Assembly: GCF_021502725.1 (NCBI RefSeq)
Contig: NZ_JAKFFS010000001.1
Location: 1,798,001 to 1,862,000 of the forward strand
Source of the DNA: Dyadobacter sp. CY345
GTDB lineage: Bacteria; Bacteroidota; Bacteroidia; Cytophagales; Spirosomataceae
Reading direction: 5' to 3'
DNA: 64,000 nucleotides
Shown: positions 17,197 through 25,086 of the stretch, piece after piece
Layout: each line of letters opens with the position of its first letter
Position numbering within the stretch: position 1 is the first letter of the stretch
Program-made: the position numbers and the translations under genes
The notes under the pieces: generated by a model
The model's database searches: none
Told to the model about the DNA's origin: nothing
The model's input: only the letters and a program-made list of their open reading frames with translations

Positions 17197-18096
17197 ATGA
17201 AACGTGCTCAGTTATTACATAATCCAGGTGCCGGAGAAAAAGATTTTTCCAAAGAAGAACTTACAAAGATAATAGAGAACGAAGGATTCGACGTTACTTA
17301 TTCGTCTGTCAGAAAGGACGGCTGGGATAATTTTAAGGATGAAATTGATTTTATTATCGTTGCCGGTGGCGATGGTACGGTTCGGCAGACGGCGAAAGCG
17401 CTTGTGAACAGGAAGGTGCTCGACAAACAATTTCCGATCGCATTACTTCCCCATGGAACGGCAAATAATGTGGCAACTACCTTGAATATTTCGGGCGAAG
17501 TTACGGACATCGTCAGATCCTGGCATAAATTCAAGTTGAAAGAATTCGATATTGGAAAAGTTTTGGGGCTAAAAGAAGAAGTATTTTTTCTGGAAGGATT
17601 TGGTTTTGGTGTTTTCCCAAAACTCATGAAAGTGATGCAAAAGCTGGAAGACGAGTTGAGTGACGACAGGGATGAGAAAATTAAAACGGCACGTGAGGTA
17701 CTGCACGATGTGGTGTTAGCCTATGAGCCGCGGCAGTGCAAAGTGATTGCTGACGATGTTGATTATTCGGGAAAATATATCCTCGTTGAGATAATGAATA
17801 CCACTTCAATTGGTCCGAATCTGGGACTGTCCGGTTCCGGAGATCCTGGTGACGGCGTCTTTGAATTAGTTTTAGTCTCAGAAGACAATCAGAGAAAGTT
17901 TGAGAAGTTCCTTCTAAACCGTATTAGCGGTCAGGAAGATAATTACTCATTTTCGAAGATAACAGCAAAGAAAATCCAGATATCCTGGGAAGGAAAAGAC
18001 GTTCATGCAGATGATGAGCTTCTTAAAATTGATAAAAAGAGTGAAGTGTCGGTTGAAATAATGCCAGGTGTTTTTGAATTTATGATTCCGGAATAA
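17197..18096 (+). CDS. Diacylglycerol kinase-family lipid kinase (YegS-like)
   Basis: A 299-residue member of the DAGK catalytic family. The ATP-site motif GGDGTVRQ lies near residues 57-64, followed by the PHGTANNVATTL glycine-rich segment that places the substrate. A C-terminal beta-sandwich portion contains GDPGDGVFELVLV, also typical of YegS/DgkB. It likely phosphorylates a diacylglycerol or another membrane lipid, or a sphingoid base, which Bacteroidota make. No membrane segment is present, as in soluble YegS types. It stands alone, divergent from surE. Confidence 0.85.
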   Translation: MKRAQLLHNPGAGEKDFSKEELTKIIENEGFDVTYSSVRKDGWDNFKDEIDFIIVAGGDGTVRQTAKALVNRKVLDKQFPIALLPHGTANNVATTLNISGEVTDIVRSWHKFKLKEFDIGKVLGLKEEVFFLEGFGFGVFPKLMKVMQKLEDELSDDRDEKIKTAREVLHDVVLAYEPRQCKVIADDVDYSGKYILVEIMNTTSIGPNLGLSGSGDPGDGVFELVLVSEDNQRKFEKFLLNRISGQEDNYSFSKITAKKIQISWEGKDVHADDELLKIDKKSEVSVEIMPGVFEFMIPE

Positions 18097-18164
18097 GATC
18101 GGACTCTGCCCATCAGCTCACTTTCATCCGACACTGATAAGCGTCCGATTATTTCAAAAACCAC

Positions 18165-18734
18165 TTATTTTTGAAGAAAGAAATATACAATAAGCATATG
18201 GCAGCTTTCCTGATGTTTATTTTTTGGTACGTGTGCAAGTCGCCCGTCGAAGAACAAAGAATCTCCGGCGCTTAGGCTGTAAATATCGCCATTGATCAGA
18301 TAGTCAACCTGACCGCTTAAAATGTATTTGAATTCAAAAGCTTCGGTATATACTTCCTCGCGGTGAGAATTTGGCAATAATTCCAGTAAAACAAAATCTA
18401 TCGTTGTAGCCTGAAGGCTTTTGGTAAAGATGCGCTGATAGTTGAAGCCTTTTGTGTTTTCTTTCTCGAAGGCTTCATAGTTTTCCTTTTTTTGCAGGAT
18501 AATTGTTGGCTCCATCAGGTTCAGATCTTTGAAAAAATCACCAACATCCATTTCCAGAGACTGAATTATGCTAAACATTACAGGTAAGGAAGGTATGCTT
18601 CTGCCATTTTCTATCTGCGAAATAAGTCCTTTGCTGACGCTGGATTTATCAGCCAGTTCCTGCAATGTGAGTTTCTTTTCAATTCTTTTCTCCTTGATCC
18701 TCCGGCTTACTTCTAATAAAAATGCACCTTCCAT
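18165..18734 (-). CDS. XRE-family transcriptional regulator with C-terminal cupin domain
   Basis: A 189-residue DNA-binding regulator. The helix-turn-helix covers about residues 8-64 (LTLQELADKSSVSKGLISQIENGRS) and the cupin sensor about 112-185 (SHREEVYTEAFEFKYILSGQVDYLING). This architecture matches PuuR/SutR-type regulators, which sense a small molecule in the cupin barrel. It stands alone; the next gene upstream on the same strand is an SGNH lipoprotein about 140 bases away, and no metabolic operon adjoins it, so its regulon cannot be read from context. ATG at 18734. Confidence 0.88.
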   Translation of the reverse strand: MEGAFLLEVSRRIKEKRIEKKLTLQELADKSSVSKGLISQIENGRSIPSLPVMFSIIQSLEMDVGDFFKDLNLMEPTIILQKKENYEAFEKENTKGFNYQRIFTKSLQATTIDFVLLELLPNSHREEVYTEAFEFKYILSGQVDYLINGDIYSLSAGDSLFFDGRLAHVPKNKHQESCHMLIVYFFLQK

Positions 18735-18875
18735 ACTGTTTCGCTATTTCTCTGGATTCATTATATATCCCAAAGTTAAAGTCTTCCCTGATTTACGCGC
18801 CAAATTTCTGAATACTTTACATAAAAGTAATCTTAGAAAAACATCTGGCGTCCGAAAATTCTTATTAAAAAATTT

Positions 18876-19568
18876 TCAAAATAACATTTTAACCGCCGGG
18901 ATTGCCTGGTCCGCCCAGATCTGATGCATTTTTCCAGAGTAATGTAGGCCGTCAGTCGCAACGAGGGAAAGGTCTGTTAATGCTCTTTTGGAGCTGGGCG
19001 TAATATCGATAAAAACAATTTTCTCTTTTGCACATTCCTCCTTTGCAACTTCGTTATATTGGTCAATTTCTTTGGCAATTATATCTCTGGCACCGGAACC
19101 TGCCGGCGTGCTGCCCCAATCGGGGATGGACATGACAAAAACGCGATTGGCCCTTCCTCCCGCAAGGCTAATACTTTTCTGTAATAATTTGACGAATTCC
19201 AAGCGGTATTGCTCCAAACCAAGGCCTTGGTACTGGTTGTTTACGCCAATCAATAACGATACAAGATCGTAGGGATTTTCAGCATTCAGGGAATTGACAT
19301 TACTCAGAAGATTAGCGGTTGTCCAGCCTGTTTTCGCGATGATTTCAGGTTCGGCAACTTTTAAGCCGCTGGCGCTCATGCTTTTAGCAAAAAGTACCGG
19401 CAATCTTTCTGCTTCGGTTACGCTTTGACCGATTGTGTAAGAATCGCCGAGTGCGAGATAAGTCAAGCCATTTTTCGTCTCCGGGTTGGTGTTAATAGCC
19501 TTTTCATCATCCTTCATGCACGCAAAACACGAGCTTATTAAAATGAGGAAAACAAGATGAAGTTTCAT
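18876..19568 (-). CDS. SGNH/GDSL-family hydrolase, lipoprotein
   Basis: A 230-residue exported esterase-type hydrolase. I chose the ATG at 19568, where the signal peptide MKLHLVFLILISSCFAC begins; a TTG at 19601 would put eleven unusual residues before it. Block I is LALGDSYTIGQS with the catalytic Ser. Block III Asn is in LIGVNNQYQG. Block V DGLHYS supplies the catalytic Asp and His. A Cys near the end of the hydrophobic stretch suggests lipid attachment. Such enzymes deacetylate polysaccharides or hydrolyse lipids at the cell surface. The substrate is unknown, and no polysaccharide-utilisation locus adjoins it apart from the divergent GH32 gene. Confidence 0.83.
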   Translation of the reverse strand: MKLHLVFLILISSCFACMKDDEKAINTNPETKNGLTYLALGDSYTIGQSVTEAERLPVLFAKSMSASGLKVAEPEIIAKTGWTTANLLSNVNSLNAENPYDLVSLLIGVNNQYQGLGLEQYRLEFVKLLQKSISLAGGRANRVFVMSIPDWGSTPAGSGARDIIAKEIDQYNEVAKEECAKEKIVFIDITPSSKRALTDLSLVATDGLHYSGKMHQIWADQAIPAVKMLF

Positions 19569-19893
19569 AATATATATGTTTCGTATCGTCGCATTTCGCA
19601 ACCTGATTCTTTTAACTATATACCTGAATTTTCACTATTTAGATTGATAAGCCATTTTTAGTTTGAAGTAATTTGGATTAATGATTTGGTTATGAGTAAG
19701 ATAAGTACCGTTGTCAGATATAATTTCTCGGTCTTTTTTGTAGGGTCAATAATTATTAAACTAATAATGAAACAAGACTTTCCAGTTACAAATGAAATAA
19801 AATGCCCGGCACTGTTATTTAATACTTTTAGAATTAATCGAAAAATGATTAACTAACAGACAAATTAAGACCCTGCTTAACAGAACGGTAATT
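19569..19893. other. 325-base intergenic region between divergent SGNH and GH32 genes
   Basis: AT-rich region that must hold both divergent promoters. I see no full TTG-N17-23-TAnnTTTG match, no hairpin terminator and no small gene; near-matches such as TAATTTGG occur. Nothing else can be supported. Confidence 0.4.
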
Positions 19894-21471
19894 ATGACCA
19901 TATTAAAATCGATATTGACGATCACACTGGCGTCTGCTTTTTGTCAAATTGTGAATTTCACCGAAGCACATGCACAATCTGTTGATTCTACAAGCGATCT
20001 GACTTACAGGCCGATATATCATTTCACACCTCCGCAAAACTGGACCAATGATCCCAACGGATTGGTTTATTATGGAGACAAGTATCATATTTTCTATCAA
20101 TACAATCCTGAGGGAGATACCTGGGGGCATATGTCATGGGGCCACGCGACAAGCACGGATATGATGAAGTGGGAGCACGAACCGATCGCTTTGCAGGATT
20201 ATCAGAATGGCGACGGAACGAGTACTATGTTTTTCAGCGGAACAGCAGTTGTTGACAAAAATAATACATCCGGATTAAGCAAAACGGATGGCGAAATTCC
20301 TCTGGTTGCCATATACACGGCGCATATTGATAGTGCCGGAACAGGTATTTCACAAAGTCAGAGTATGGCGTATAGCCTCGATGGAAAACAATTTACACGT
20401 TACGACCATAATCCTCTGATTAATTTAAAAACGACGGATTTTCGCGACCCAAAGGTTTTTTGGAGGGAAGAATCGCAGCAATGGATCATGATCGTTGCTT
20501 TACCGCTAGACTTTCGTTTGCAATTTTACAGTTCGCCTGACCTGAAAAGCTGGACATTGTTGAGTGAATTTGGAGATAAACTCGGGGATAAAAGCAAGAT
20601 TTGGGAGTGTCCTGATATTTTTGAGCTTCCGGTAGAAAATGAAGCTGGGGTGAGCAAGTGGGTCATTACGTTATCGGGCGGCCATCCTCAGCAAAACGGA
20701 AATCTGGGTATGCAATATGTCATCGGAAATTTTGATGGAAAAACTTTTACAGCAGATCCTTTGCCATATCCGCTTTATCTTGACAACGGAAAAGATTTTT
20801 ATGCCGGGATCATTTTCAATAATCTTCCTGAAAGTGACACTCGTAAAATAATGATTGGCTGGGAAAATAGCTGGGAGTATGCAGCAACAACTCCGTCAAA
20901 AGGTTTCCGGGGACAGATGGCGGCCCCACGCGAACTGACACTTTACAAAGATGAAAAAGGGGAGTACCGGATCAAATCATTCCCGATCAGAGAAGTGAAC
21001 AATTATCGTGGCAACCTCTTGGCGAAACAAAGTTCAGTTGCGGTAACGGGCAGTAAATTGTTAAACTCAGTGTCCGGAAATGCTCTCGATATTGAATTTA
21101 TTATCAAAAGAAGCTCGGCGGAACAGGCGGGGATAAAACTGCTGAAACATGGTAATTATGAAACGCTGGTTTATTACAACAAAATTGACAACACGCTGAA
21201 AATTGACAGAACAAAAAGTGGGAATGTGAGTTTTAGTGCGAAGTTTCCAAGTATCGAATCCGTTCCTTTGCCAGACGACGGCGGCGATATTGCCATCAGA
21301 ATCCTGGTTGACAATAACAGTGTCGAGGTTTTTGCAAACAGCGGTAAACAGGTTTTAACGGATCTTGTTTTCCCGGTATCTGAAAAGGTAACTTATGAAT
21401 TATTTTCAACAGAAGTTGCCACGACGTTCAAGGATTTGAATGTGTGGGAAATGAAGCCTTCGATGCAGTAA
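19894..21471 (+). CDS. Glycoside hydrolase family 32 (levanase, inulinase or beta-fructosidase)
   Basis: A 525-residue secreted enzyme with a signal peptide (about 1-28, cleavage near AHA-QS). The five-blade catalytic propeller shows the nucleophile D53 in NWTNDPNG, the transition-state Asp in TTDFRDPKVFW, and the acid/base Glu in IWECPDIFEL. The C-terminal beta-sandwich runs from about residue 360 (GDIAIRILVDNNSVEVFAN). It removes fructose from fructans or sucrose. No SusC/SusD pair is adjacent, so it is not in a typical utilisation locus here. A terminator follows immediately. Confidence 0.93.
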   Translation: MTILKSILTITLASAFCQIVNFTEAHAQSVDSTSDLTYRPIYHFTPPQNWTNDPNGLVYYGDKYHIFYQYNPEGDTWGHMSWGHATSTDMMKWEHEPIALQDYQNGDGTSTMFFSGTAVVDKNNTSGLSKTDGEIPLVAIYTAHIDSAGTGISQSQSMAYSLDGKQFTRYDHNPLINLKTTDFRDPKVFWREESQQWIMIVALPLDFRLQFYSSPDLKSWTLLSEFGDKLGDKSKIWECPDIFELPVENEAGVSKWVITLSGGHPQQNGNLGMQYVIGNFDGKTFTADPLPYPLYLDNGKDFYAGIIFNNLPESDTRKIMIGWENSWEYAATTPSKGFRGQMAAPRELTLYKDEKGEYRIKSFPIREVNNYRGNLLAKQSSVAVTGSKLLNSVSGNALDIEFIIKRSSAEQAGIKLLKHGNYETLVYYNKIDNTLKIDRTKSGNVSFSAKFPSIESVPLPDDGGDIAIRILVDNNSVEVFANSGKQVLTDLVFPVSEKVTYELFSTEVATTFKDLNVWEMKPSMQ

Positions 21472-21487
21472 AATCAGCTTTAAATGT

Positions 21488-21532
21488 ATGGGTGAGCAGC
21501 GGATCAACTGCAACTCACCCATTTTTGTTTTT
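21488..21532. terminator. Terminator between GH32 and DUF2911 genes
   Basis: Stem ATGGGTGAG / CTCACCCAT (21488-21496 with 21514-21522), followed by TTTTGTTTTT on the plus strand. Confidence 0.85.
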
Positions 21533-21533
21533 A

Positions 21534-22085
21534 TCAAAACGTGATCGGGACACTTACAATGGTGTTTTCCCATCCAAAATTCATCACGGCACCTGCTGCC
21601 TCTTTTGCAAATTGCAGCGAAAAGTTTTCAATTGTCGTATCTGATTTTTTCGCTGGCGCTTTTACCCGCAGCACATCGTTTTCTTCTTTGTATTTATAGG
21701 CACCCCAAAAGTCAAGGTCCTTATTCAAAATGATCGTCCATTCTGTTTCTCCCGGAATAGCGAACAGGGAATAAACACCCGCCTTCACTTTTGTTCCTCC
21801 AAAAGTTGCATCCTGGTAAAATTTGATTTCCGGAGCTTCGTCGGCACCCATACGCCAGACTTTTCCAAATGGCACGAGTTTACCGATCACTTCACGGTTG
21901 TTTTTGGCGGGACGGCTATATGTCACTTTGACCAATGCTTTTTCATCTCCCTTGCGATCGTGAGCAAAATTATCTGGATAATAAGCAATGTCGGCAGGAC
22001 TTTTATCGAGCCCTCTAAAAGTTTGTGCATGCGCAGAAAGAGCTCCTATGAATAACAGGGAAGATAGTAAAATTGCTTTTTTCAT
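21534..22085 (-). CDS. DUF2911 domain-containing exported protein
   Basis: A 183-residue protein with a clear signal peptide (MKKAILLSSLLFIGALSAHAQ). The body matches the Bacteroidota-typical DUF2911 family: VKVTYSRPAKNNREVIGKLVPFGKVWRMGADEAPEI, then VKAGVYSLFAIPGETEWTIILNK. No catalytic residues are known for the family to my knowledge, and function is undefined. It is expected in the periplasm. A NTF2-like gene lies 54 bases upstream on the same strand and may be co-transcribed. Confidence 0.85.
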   Translation of the reverse strand: MKKAILLSSLLFIGALSAHAQTFRGLDKSPADIAYYPDNFAHDRKGDEKALVKVTYSRPAKNNREVIGKLVPFGKVWRMGADEAPEIKFYQDATFGGTKVKAGVYSLFAIPGETEWTIILNKDLDFWGAYKYKEENDVLRVKAPAKKSDTTIENFSLQFAKEAAGAVMNFGWENTIVSVPITF

Positions 22086-22139
22086 TTTTCTTTTCGTATA
22101 GATTGGGAATAGTACAGATATTGTTATTAAAAATTGAAA

Positions 22140-22604
22140 TTATTCTTTTGTCATAAATTTAGCCAGACTTTCACGGGCAGTAGTCTGTACTTTGTTTTTG
22201 AAAAAAGGTGTCCACCCAATCAAAAGCCCGGTTAGTCCGAAGGCTTGTTTTGCCCATATATAAAAATCAAAAGTGTCGGTGTGTTTGATAATTTTGCCAT
22301 TTTCAATGAGAAAAATGGCGTGGATATTATTGACAACAGTTTTTCCAGTTCGGGAAAACAGATAAGAGGCTGTCCATTCCGCAGTTGCCCCGCTGGCTGT
22401 TTCGGATATGTTACCAAAAGTGAGTTTAAGCTCTTTACCCGTCTTACAAAGCATTTCCCACATCGCTTTTACCTCATCACTATTCAAATTTTTGAATGCC
22501 TCGTCATTAAAGACTGCCTGGTCTGCATAACAGTCTTGCATACTTTGGTAGTCTTTTTGCTGAAAACTGGTGTAGAAATGGGTAATTAATTCTTTGTTGG
22601 ACAT
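22140..22604 (-). CDS. NTF2-like (SnoaL-type) domain protein
   Basis: A 154-residue protein of the NTF2-like cone fold (LITHFYTSFQQKDYQSMQDCYADQAVFNDEAF, then IIKHTDTFDFYIWAKQAFG). Such proteins are small-molecule-binding or isomerase-like enzymes; the pocket residues do not identify a substrate. No signal peptide. The last 30 residues (TGLLIGWTPFFKNKVQTTAR) are a family-typical hydrophobic helix. It probably forms a unit with the downstream DUF2911 gene. Confidence 0.8.
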   Translation of the reverse strand: MSNKELITHFYTSFQQKDYQSMQDCYADQAVFNDEAFKNLNSDEVKAMWEMLCKTGKELKLTFGNISETASGATAEWTASYLFSRTGKTVVNNIHAIFLIENGKIIKHTDTFDFYIWAKQAFGLTGLLIGWTPFFKNKVQTTARESLAKFMTKE

Positions 22605-22755
22605 TTGAGATGATGTTTTTTAACGTGTGTTTTTTGAAAGCCAAATGCCGATTGCAGCCGATACTCCCATAAATGTACAAAATGCGGGCGCAAACCCAAA
22701 TCGGGACGGTCGTATAAATTACAAGATAAAACTCAAAGCAGACTTTTGGATTTGT

Positions 22756-22763
22756 TATTTTTG
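22756..22763 (+). promoter_or_regulatory. Possible -7 element TATTTTTG upstream of the Anbu gene
   Basis: TATTTTTG matches TAnnTTTG 80 bases before the start codon; no clear -33 TTG at the right distance. Confidence 0.3.
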
Positions 22764-22784
22764 TTGAGAATTGATTTATTGCGG

Positions 22785-22821
22785 AATGGGAGGGATTCAT
22801 TTAATGACAAATCCTTCCATT
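22785..22821 (+). repeat. Inverted repeat in the leader of the Anbu gene
   Basis: AATGGGAGGGATT (22785-22797) and AAATCCTTCCATT (22809-22821) can pair with one bulge and G-U pairs, about 20 bases before the ATG. It lacks a T-run, so it is not an obvious terminator and might influence translation. Confidence 0.35.
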
Positions 22822-22842
22822 ACTTAAAGTTGACACAGTATT

Positions 22843-23577
22843 ATGACTTATTGCTTAGGTATTAAAGTAAAAGAAGGATTGGTTGCCATCGCGGACACAC
22901 GTATTACGGCGGGTACCAATACGACCACAAAAAAGAAAATGTATATTGCTCAGAAAGATAATTATTCACTTTTTATCATGACAAGCGGGCTACGTTCTGT
23001 AAGGGATAAGGCGGTACATTATTTTGAGGAATTGATCGACGAAGGTGTTGTTTATAATAAGCTTTATAAGGCAGTGAATGCCTTTGGAGAGCAGGTCAAG
23101 CGGGTTGCCGTTGAAGATAAAGAGGCCCTGGAAAGAGCCGGACTTAAATTTAACCTGAATACGATTGTTGGCGGTCAATTAAAAGATGATGCCGAGCATA
23201 AATTGTTCCTGCTTTATTCTGAAGGTAACTGGGTCGAATTGGATGAGGGTTCTCCTTATGTGATCATCGGGAATTCAGGGCAGGGGAAGGCTATTTTAAA
23301 CCGTGTTCTGGAAGATGATTCGACGATGAAACAGGCTTTGAAAGCTGGATTTTTATCCTTCGACTCGACCCGGGTAAGTAATAACGACGTTGAATTCCCA
23401 ATCGATGTGGTGCTTTACAAAAAAGACAGTTTCGCGATTGTTGAACATCGTTACGAGAAAAAAGATATGGAGAAAGTTTCGGAACTCTGGGCGCAAAAAC
23501 TGAAAGAAGACCTGGATGAAATCCCGGAAGACTGGATGGACGTTTCGTTTGATAAAATCAAAGAAAAGCAGAATTAA
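22843..23577 (+). CDS. Anbu: proteasome-type NTN-hydrolase (HslV/beta-subunit homologue)
   Basis: A 244-residue self-processing peptidase-fold protein of the bacterial Anbu family. The N-terminus MTYCLGIKVKEGLVAIADTRITAG is the family hallmark; T2 would become the N-terminal nucleophile after Met removal, with the conserved D/R pair in ADTR and a lysine in KKKMY. Later signatures are LFIMTSGLRSVRDK and the gly-rich YVIIGNSGQGK. Anbu often neighbours a circularly permuted ATP-grasp, an alpha-E domain protein and a transglutaminase; none is adjacent here. It forms its own unit closed by a long palindromic terminator. Function in vivo is not established. Confidence 0.88.
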   Translation: MTYCLGIKVKEGLVAIADTRITAGTNTTTKKKMYIAQKDNYSLFIMTSGLRSVRDKAVHYFEELIDEGVVYNKLYKAVNAFGEQVKRVAVEDKEALERAGLKFNLNTIVGGQLKDDAEHKLFLLYSEGNWVELDEGSPYVIIGNSGQGKAILNRVLEDDSTMKQALKAGFLSFDSTRVSNNDVEFPIDVVLYKKDSFAIVEHRYEKKDMEKVSELWAQKLKEDLDEIPEDWMDVSFDKIKEKQN

Positions 23578-23590
23578 AGATTTAAGTTTA

Positions 23591-23637
23591 TAACACAAGA
23601 GGCCGGAACAAAATTTTGTTTCGGCCTCTTGTGTTAT
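23591..23637. terminator. Long perfect palindromic bidirectional terminator
   Basis: TAACACAAGAGGCCG (23591-23605) pairs with CGGCCTCTTGTGTTA (23622-23636), and the inner AACAAAATTTTGTT extends it to about 22 pairs. It separates convergent Anbu and M28 peptidase genes. Confidence 0.85.
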
Positions 23638-23654
23638 TTAGATTTTAATTATTT

Positions 23655-25040
23655 CTACTCCACGCCATATTTATCTATCAGATACATCATCGCAGCCATA
23701 GCCGCTCCGCCAAGTTCAAGCTCGCGTTTGCTGATCGTGTCGAAGGTATCGTTTGACGCATGATGATAGTCAAAATAGCGCTGAGAATCCGGGATCAGAC
23801 CCAGCAAAACTGTTCCTTGCTGGGCAAGGGGGCCAATATCCGCGCCACCGCCGCCTGGCCCAAGTTCATGAATTCCATAGGCTGCGAACAATTTACTCCA
23901 GGATGCAATTTTGGCCTTTTGAGCAGGCGTTCCTACAACACCGAAACCAAGTGGAGTAAACCCGCCACGGTCAGATTCAATGGCTGCAATATGTTTTTCC
24001 TTTTTTGATTTTGCAGAATCAGCGTATGCCACGCCGCCTCTTAAACCATTTTCTTCATTCATAAACATCACTGCGCGCAAGGTATTTTTAGGCTTATATC
24101 CCAGATCTTTCAGCAAACGAACAGCCTCTATCGATTGAACGCAACCGGAACCATCGTCATGTGCGCCTTGTGCGAAATCCCAGGAATCAAGATGCCCGCC
24201 AACTACAATATACTGGGCCGGATTTTGAGATCCTTTTAATTCACCGATCACATTGTGCGAAGGAGCGTCTGGAAGTGTTTCTGAGAATTGTTCGAAAAAT
24301 ATTTCTGTATCAGCATTTTCCTTAATAAGCTTACTTAAAAGTTCAGCGCCGTTGGTGCTGATGGCAGCTGCCGGAATAATAGGAGCTCCACTTGCATAAC
24401 GCATACTGCCCGTGTGAGGAGTATCATCAAGTCGGGTAGTCATGGAGCGAACGATCGCGCCAATTGCACCCAGTTTTGCTGCTTCGCTGGCTCCGGCACC
24501 GCGTTGGTCGACAGCACCGCTATAAGCCTCGAAAGTATTAATTTTGGTCGGATCCATGGGACGATTGAAAAACACAATCTTTCCCTTTACTTTTTCTGTT
24601 CCCAGCGCACGCAGCTCCTGAAAGTTTTTTACTTCAATAACCTTCGCTTTTGTTCCGCCTTTTGGTGTTGCCACCGAGCCGCCAAGTGCCGCAATCGGCA
24701 CGTTGATTTTTTGTTTTCCTGAAATAATATATGCCTTTTCTTTTGCTCCGCGTACCCAGTGAGGAACCATCACATTTTGGAGAAAAACATTGTCAAACTT
24801 GGCATTGACGATTGCGTCCCTCGTATACTCGACGGCTTTCGCAGCTCCCTCAGAACCACTTAATCTTGGCCCAACTTTCTGAGTAAGATCACGAAGCCAC
24901 TCGTAGGAACGACCGTCACTTAAAGCCGAATTGAAAATCTGGCGGATGAAAACGGAATCGGCCTGGTAATCCGTCTGGGCATAGGTCATACCTGTCGAAC
25001 CCAACGCCAGCAAGGCAAGGGAAAATAAAGTTTTTTTCAT
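23655..25040 (-). CDS. M28-family metallopeptidase (carboxypeptidase Q-like), exported
   Basis: A 461-residue zinc peptidase with a signal peptide (MKKTLFSLALLALGSTGMTYAQ). A PA-type insert lies at about 130-235. The zinc ligands are seen in VGGHLDSWD (His, Asp), AHDDGSG (Asp), FMNEENGLRG (Glu pair, base and ligand), ESDRGG (Asp) and YHHASNDTFD (His). Length and motif order match plasma glutamate carboxypeptidase/CPQ relatives. It likely trims peptides or dipeptides in the periplasm. It lies 47 bases downstream of the MMPL transporter gene on the same strand. Confidence 0.9.
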   Translation of the reverse strand: MKKTLFSLALLALGSTGMTYAQTDYQADSVFIRQIFNSALSDGRSYEWLRDLTQKVGPRLSGSEGAAKAVEYTRDAIVNAKFDNVFLQNVMVPHWVRGAKEKAYIISGKQKINVPIAALGGSVATPKGGTKAKVIEVKNFQELRALGTEKVKGKIVFFNRPMDPTKINTFEAYSGAVDQRGAGASEAAKLGAIGAIVRSMTTRLDDTPHTGSMRYASGAPIIPAAAISTNGAELLSKLIKENADTEIFFEQFSETLPDAPSHNVIGELKGSQNPAQYIVVGGHLDSWDFAQGAHDDGSGCVQSIEAVRLLKDLGYKPKNTLRAVMFMNEENGLRGGVAYADSAKSKKEKHIAAIESDRGGFTPLGFGVVGTPAQKAKIASWSKLFAAYGIHELGPGGGGADIGPLAQQGTVLLGLIPDSQRYFDYHHASNDTFDTISKRELELGGAAMAAMMYLIDKYGVE

Positions 25041-25086
25041 TTGTTAGTTACAGGAGTGTTTTTGTTTACGGTAAAGCTATCAAAAA

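Noticed and set aside
18098..18149. Terminator between the lipid kinase and XRE gene (ATCGGAC / GTCCGAT)
   Set aside because: The loop is long, a 7-base stem is weak and there is no clear T-run, so I did not list it as a feature.
19894..21471. Polysaccharide utilisation locus around GH32
   Set aside because: No SusC/SusD pair, ECF sigma or hybrid two-component regulator adjoins the gene.
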